A DNA stretch of 13,981 nt, from assembly GCA_017608725.1 (NCBI GenBank), contig JAFCFG010000010.1:1-13981 (forward strand), read 5' to 3'. A model generated the notes under the pieces. The model searched no databases. It saw only the letters and a program-made list of their open reading frames with translations, and was not told the origin of the DNA. This DNA comes from Candidatus Iainarchaeum sp. (lineage in GTDB: Archaea > Iainarchaeota > Iainarchaeia > Iainarchaeales > GCA-2688035). The position numbers were made by a program, and so were the translations under genes. Of the stretch, positions 12,307 to 13,981 are shown in pieces (the first letter of the stretch is position 1; each line of letters begins with the position of its first letter).

Positions 12307-13981
12307 AGGCAAAGAGAAGGGAATGGGGCTGTCAATTGACGCCATGTTTGCACTGATTTTGTTTGTTGCGCTGCTTACATTTCTCAGCCTGCAGCCACTC
12401 CAGGAAAGGCCGTTGACTGCTCCGAAAATAGTGATAAACCAAATGATTGATGATGCAATAACTACATTGGACAGCACAGGCTTCATGATGAATGCAATTG
12501 AAACCAGCCCTGATTACAACACCTTAAGGGACACAATAGCTGCCCAAGTAGACAGCCTGCTGCCCGACTCAATCTCCTACAAGCTAAGGTTCAACAGATA
12601 TGATGCAAATTTAAGCACAGCGTGCAGAACAACAAGGGACTTTAACACCTGCTTTCCGCCTGGCCCGGAAAACCCAAGAACCTTATTCGATACAAACGCG
12701 GTTATTCCAACAAACAAAGATATTTTCCACGGCCAAAAGATTTTTGTAAAAAAAGAGCCGGGGGACTGTGAAATGGTTGCAGGCCTAGAAGCAAGCAGGA
12801 TCAAAGAACTGATTGCATACTTTGCAGGAAACCAAGCACCGGAAGCAAGAGACGTTAATATCACAACGGAAGGCAGTTGCCCCGGCGTATCCAGCCCATG
12901 CCCCAGTGCTGAGGATACGCTGAGATGCTGCTATAACTACTATGATGAAGACTCTGACCCAGAGGCAGATAGGGAATTCAGATGGTACAAGTTTGACTCC
13001 AGTGCAAATACATGGGTATTGGCAGCCGAAACAGGCCAAACTGTGGGCCCTGCAAGCACAGAGGACAGCGATAGGTGGAAGTGCAGCGTTAGGGTAAACG
13101 ATGGCAGCCAGTGGAGCAAAGACAGCAATAGCCCGGTGGCAATAATTGGCGGGCCCTGTTTTGTATTTTCCTCAGGTGTAAGCCCAACACCCGTACAATG
13201 CAATGTATCCAGCACAGCAAACATAAGCATAACAGCAGACGCAGGAGAGAGGACAAAACCGATTGACATAATGCTCATAATAGACAGAAGTGGAAGCATG
13301 AGCTGGAGCGGAAGATACGGCATAAGTGAAACAGCAAGGGACATATTTGTTGAAAGTGGCGCTGTAACTGACACTGCCTTTCTGGGGTCAAGCTCAAGGG
13401 TCTACAAGCTTGACGTAAACAAGCAAATAGGCAGATTCACATTCGGCAGCAGTGAAAATGTAAAAGATGATGCACTTGGGGTTTACGCTGATGCTGGCTA
13501 TGTGCTTGTTGCAGACGAAGACGATGGCATGTCAATCATAGACAAGCCTCCAATGAGCTATATCAGAAGCATAACCAATATGACAAGGTCAAGGGATATC
13601 TTTGCTTTGGGAAACTACGCATACCTTGCAGCAAGAGGAACACCAACTGTTGGAACCACCAAACTGTATGATGCCTCAATGAGCGGCAGCAGAAATGATT
13701 CGGAAAGGGTTGGATACAGTTCCAGCAGAGACTGGGTTGCCCAGTCTTTTGAGCCAGGCATTACTGACATAAACGGGGTGAGCCTTGACCTGCAAAGATA
13801 CGGCAATCCTGGTGATCTGACAGTACATATTAGGTCAGCAATTGACGGGGCAGACCTGCCAAATGGAACAGCAACTATTAACGCAAGTGACATACCAACA
13901 AGCTACACCTGGATAGACATTAATTTTCCAGCAAATGTTGAGGTTACAGCAGGCAACACATACTACATTGTGCTTACAACA
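12275..13981 (+). CDS. Large surface protein with Ig-like, split von Willebrand A, propeller-repeat and beta-sandwich domains; truncated at right edge
   Basis: The frame is open for 569 codons to the window end. I list TTG at 12275, behind GGGGAGGGGG, because it gives a basic leader ending KGKEKG|MGLSIDAMFAL that lines up with the preceding protein. ATG at 12323 is the alternative. After the hydrophobic helix (17-37) comes an uncharacterised region with several cysteines. An Ig/PKD-like domain runs about 187-293 (APEARDVNIT, YNYYDEDSDPEAD, RWYKF, NSPVAIIGG). Then comes DIMLIIDRSGSMS, a von Willebrand A first strand with a MIDAS DxSxS (D337). Directly after it are repeats like LVIVD propeller blades (about 354-463; ARDIFVESG, LGVYADAGYVLVADEDDGMSIID, RDIFALGNYAYLAA). 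These lead into a beta-sandwich (about 481-569; WVAQSFEPGITDI, NPGDLTVHIRS, TYYIVLTT) like choice-of-anchor or lectin modules. The rest of the A domain is expected past the edge. It could be a pilus-tip adhesin. Confidence 0.88.
   Translation, partial: MLNLRYTTQDKGKEKGMGLSIDAMFALILFVALLTFLSLQPLQERPLTAPKIVINQMIDDAITTLDSTGFMMNAIETSPDYNTLRDTIAAQVDSLLPDSISYKLRFNRYDANLSTACRTTRDFNTCFPPGPENPRTLFDTNAVIPTNKDIFHGQKIFVKKEPGDCEMVAGLEASRIKELIAYFAGNQAPEARDVNITTEGSCPGVSSPCPSAEDTLRCCYNYYDEDSDPEADREFRWYKFDSSANTWVLAAETGQTVGPASTEDSDRWKCSVRVNDGSQWSKDSNSPVAIIGGPCFVFSSGVSPTPVQCNVSSTANISITADAGERTKPIDIMLIIDRSGSMSWSGRYGISETARDIFVESGAVTDTAFLGSSSRVYKLDVNKQIGRFTFGSSENVKDDALGVYADAGYVLVADEDDGMSIIDKPPMSYIRSITNMTRSRDIFALGNYAYLAARGTPTVGTTKLYDASMSGSRNDSERVGYSSSRDWVAQSFEPGITDINGVSLDLQRYGNPGDLTVHIRSAIDGADLPNGTATINASDIPTSYTWIDINFPANVEVTAGNTYYIVLTT

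Noticed and set aside
11189..13893. Several minus-strand open frames of 65-150 codons opposite the pilin operon
   Set aside because: All lie antisense to continuous plus-strand genes with signal peptides or domain motifs, and have low-complexity Ser/Leu-rich translations.

Overview
The window looks like part of an archaeal chromosome. Start codons sit behind TATA-like boxes about 24-40 bases upstream, several transcripts look leaderless or nearly so, and GTG and TTG starts are used. Pilin-like genes with class III signal peptides, an archaeal-style phosphoglycerate kinase and a hydBGD-type sulfhydrogenase point the same way. The mix with bacterial-looking GAPDH and phosphomannomutase fits a DPANN-type archaeon (Diapherotrites-like is my guess). 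That placement is inference and no rRNA is present to test it.

Region 1 (1-6492, all minus strand) is a central-carbon and redox block. Read in the direction of transcription it runs: phosphomannomutase/phosphoglucomutase, type I GAPDH, phosphoglycerate kinase, then hydrogenase subunits HydB, HydG and HydD, the last running off the left edge. pgk/hydB and hydB/hydG each overlap by 4 bases, so lower glycolysis is translationally coupled to a group 3b [NiFe] hydrogenase. The simplest reading is that NAD(P)H made by sugar oxidation is disposed of as H2. The catalytic large subunit HydA should lie just beyond position 1.

Region 2 (6493-9282) holds more sugar metabolism: a GalT-like uridylyltransferase (minus), a divergent PfkB-family sugar kinase (plus) and a convergent Ap4A-hydrolase-like Nudix protein (minus). 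GalT and the mutase could link UDP-sugars and sugar 1-phosphates to glycolysis.

Region 3 (9355-10701) is a VapBC toxin-antitoxin pair behind a strong inverted repeat, followed by a convergent transglutaminase-like protein whose expected catalytic cysteine is an aspartate.

Region 4 (10778-13981, plus strand) is a surface-structure operon. It has two class III signal-peptide pilin-like proteins, a third protein with a related N-terminus, and a large secreted or anchored protein that runs off the right edge. That last protein has an Ig-like domain, a von Willebrand A MIDAS motif, and then what look like LVIVD-type propeller blades and a lectin-like beta-sandwich inserted right after the MIDAS strand. 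It is the most unusual gene here and could be a pilus-tip adhesin.

A recurring regulatory theme is a perfect or near-perfect inverted repeat centred on or flanking the TATA box, seen upstream of the mutase, vapBC, the transglutaminase-like gene and pgk. No tRNA, rRNA, CRISPR array or insertion sequence was recognised.
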